A stretch of 64,000 nucleotides of DNA from Daphnia pulex. Lineage: Eukaryota > Arthropoda > Branchiopoda > Diplostraca > Daphniidae. Below are positions 62,127 through 64,000 of this stretch, piece by piece. The notes under the pieces were generated by a model that saw only the letters and a program-made list of their open reading frames with translations, was not told the DNA's origin and searched no databases. A program made the position numbers and the translations under genes. The DNA lies in the NCBI RefSeq assembly GCF_021134715.1, contig NC_060024.1, forward strand, positions 7,812,001 through 7,876,000, written 5' to 3'. How positions within the stretch are numbered: position 1 is the stretch's first letter; every line of letters starts with the position of its first letter.

Positions 62127-62800
62127 CTAAACCTTCTTCATTGCAGGGTGTCTATCGAGCATAGAAAGGCTCTTATCTTTGTCAGAAACATAAGAATCCA
62201 CTTCGTCTTTAGTGGGAGAAACATCGTTGTCGAAATTGAGGGGAATATCCTCACTTCCCTTACATGTTCGTGAAGACACCATAACGAAATTTACGATTCT
62301 TGCATTCAGACGATCCCTAGCGAACCACTTTCCAGTGTTCGTTTTGAGCAAGAAAAATTTAAGTTTCAAGTGGTAAACTGCTGCAAGAAGATAATTGTCA
62401 ACTCGAAATAAATAACCAAATCTATATTTAAATATGAGTTTATATTATTAAATAAGCTAGCTTATTGAAATAAATATTGGTATCCAACCTATTGTCAAGC
62501 TTCAAGTTCCATTGCCTCCAATTCAGTTTTGATTTCCATTATGCAGGGCAAAACAAACCCTAAAAAGCAGTTAGTTTCTCCTTGCAATAAATCTAAATAA
62601 ATAGAAATCGGTTTCATGATGCTTACGTACTCAAAGAGAATCTCATAATCTTCATCGTCCAACTGAGGAATTAAAAGTTTAATGCACAAATCATTAAGAA
62701 GCTTTTTGTTAATGTTGAGAAGAATTCTCAAGCAATCAAAGGAATAATTCCATTGGGTTGTGCAGGGCTTTGGCAATTGAACCACCAATTGTTGCTTCAG
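62127..62800 (-). pseudogene. hAT-superfamily transposase remnant
   Basis: Two minus-strand pieces. 62495-62788 has CTTQWNYSFDCLRILLNINK, then YEILFEYVSIMKPISIYLDL and CFLGFVLPCIMEIKTEL. This is the hAT pattern T-RWNS-YDML ... L-P----T--L-GE----VLP. The later piece 62127-62369 has DEVDSYVSDKDKSLSMLDRH followed by PAMKKV, the segment just before the usual C-terminal dimerisation block, which is missing. Stops and a gap separate the pieces. It is a truncated, inactive relic without visible terminal repeats. Confidence 0.6.
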
Positions 62801-63309
62801 TTAAATACTTAAGTACTTGTAATTTAGAAGTACAACTGAATCATAGGCACAAAATGACAATGTGAAAACATATAATTTTTACCTTTACCATTTTTTATTT
62901 ACTTCTTCTTTACATTTATGCCGAGATAGATAGTGCCCTGTTGCATCCTAATCCTTTTTGCAACGGTGGCCCTGTAATAGTGTAATCTCTGGAATTTAAA
63001 AAGAAGGTAATTGAACATTCGGTTAAAGTATGAGAGCATGTTACGTAAAAAAAAAAACATTTGTTGATGGCAAAATTCATGAGCTATGAGTTTGAACAAG
63101 GAAACAATATCAATAGCCACATCACGGCTAAGAGGAATCTGGCTACCCCTCGCGATAAAGCACCTTTTTATTGTGTGAGAAGCCCTGCCTTCCAGCTGGC
63201 CACCCCTCGCGTTGAATCCCCTTTTTGTGTAATCGTCCCCTCTGAGTTCATCAAATACAGTCGCCACAGGAATAGGATCAATAAAACTCTCTACCTATGA
63301 ATTTAATGT
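62801..63309. other. Repeat-derived DNA, no clear gene
   Basis: Lies between the hAT remnant and the copia fragment. A plus frame at 63061-63300 is open and could be an eroded part of the copia element (protease region), but carries no clear motif. Confidence 0.25.
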
Positions 63310-63710
63310 CTCTTAAAGATGAAGCTCTTAACACACATTTTTTCCTGAAACACACCATTCATTACAACTGTGGCATGAACGCCTGGAACAAAATGTGTAA
63401 GTTGAACGTATAGCTGATGGCCTCAAGGACGCTCAAAATTCTGCTGTGCAGTTCTGTGCCGGTGCTTGCTTGGTCATCGCCTCAATTTTTTTACCGGTGA
63501 ACGAAATCGTGCAACAAAAATTGACGAGTTGGTACACACAGATGTATGTGGCTTAATGAGAAAGCCCTCCCTGAACGGTGCCTTAAATTTCGTCGCGTTT
63601 CGAGACAATTACATCGGATGCTGTGTCGTATATAGTTGTTCAGAGTTGTTCAGAGTTGGAGAGCCATGCTGTCATGTGTGGGTTCATAACAATTGAACAA
63701 TCCAAGAATA
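63310..63710 (+). pseudogene. Ty1/copia retrotransposon fragment (integrase region)
   Basis: A first piece around 63360-63470 resembles the GAG-pre-integrase block (usual L-WH-RLGH). The frame at 63466-63696 then gives KIDELVHTDVCGLMRKPSLN and GALNFVAFRDNY. This matches the start of the copia integrase core (LVHTDVCGPM---S--GA-YFV-F-D-YS). It breaks off after about 75 codons with frameshifts. No LTRs are seen in the window. Confidence 0.6.
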
Positions 63711-63828
63711 GCCCCAAGAACAGACTGTGTCACGGTGCTGGAATTATCCCAATCCAATATAAAAAAGGTAAAGCACATCATTTGTGAATGACTACTATGT
63801 GTTAACTTTTATTTTTCACTCAACAGAT

Positions 63829-63942
63829 AGTGTAAGGAAATCTCGCATACCAGTACCTATTCCAACACGTCGTCCAGTGAATCCAGAGGTGAAATCTTCC
63901 ACTGAACAAGCGAAGTCTATCGGGTCAGATTATCGCTAAGGA
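63829..63942 (+). other. Exon-like open segment at window edge
   Basis: After a pyrimidine-rich tract and cactcaacag acceptor, an open segment encodes SVRKSRIPVPIPTRRPVNPE and stops at 63939. It may be a terminal exon of an unseen gene. No family recognised. Confidence 0.2.
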
Positions 63943-64000
63943 CAATCACAAATTCCTGTTCTGGTGAATAAACTCCTGGCGTGGTGACGTGGTGAGCAAA

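Overview
This is a stretch of eukaryotic nuclear DNA from an arthropod. Gene content and architecture suggest a water flea (Daphnia-like crustacean). Introns are mostly short with GT..AG ends, genes are closely spaced, and there is a small family of Ala/Tyr/Pro-rich secreted cuticle-type proteins. One secreted leucine-rich-repeat gene is of the kind usually annotated in Daphnia as a luciferin-monooxygenase non-catalytic subunit. Degraded transposons of several classes are also present. The species is an inference, not proven by any single signal. There are no prokaryotic operons and no CRISPR array, and I recognised no rRNA or tRNA gene.

Layout. 0-16 kb is gene-poor and rich in relics: a LINE-like fragment, a RAB3GAP1-like pseudogene piece, a six-exon gene I cannot name (3.4-4.9 kb, minus), a broken L2/CR1-type LINE (7.9-10.0 kb), a degenerate coding module (13.2-14.3 kb) with a second copy at 58.7-59.5 kb, and a 300-bp-arm inverted repeat (15.5-16.2 kb). 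16.5-29.3 kb is a compact block of three minus-strand genes: LETM1 (mitochondrial inner membrane), liprin-beta (many exons, three SAM domains) and a small heat-shock protein. 30.2-34.0 kb holds three cuticle-type genes; the first two encode identical proteins in a convergent inverted duplication. 36.1-38.5 kb is a seven-exon monocarboxylate transporter. 43.4-44.1 kb is an ALG6-like pseudogene. 45.0-46.7 kb is the secreted LRR gene and 47.6-49.6 kb is a trypsin-like protease with a clip-like domain.

50-64 kb is again repeat territory: a 1.34-kb near-perfect hairpin with a nested TA-flanked element, a MULE DNA transposon with short TIRs, a caspase-like locus downstream of the dispersed Pro-rich module, LRR-like exon pieces, hAT transposase remnants and a copia-type fragment at the right edge.

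How well supported. For LETM1, the heat-shock protein, the transporter, the LRR gene, the protease, the cuticle genes and the unnamed 3.4-4.9 kb gene I read every exon boundary on the sequence and the phases add up to one frame. For liprin-beta the N-terminal and C-terminal exons chain in phase, but one link in the middle (24.0-25.9 kb) is unresolved. Repeat-derived calls rest on remembered family motifs and would need a database search.
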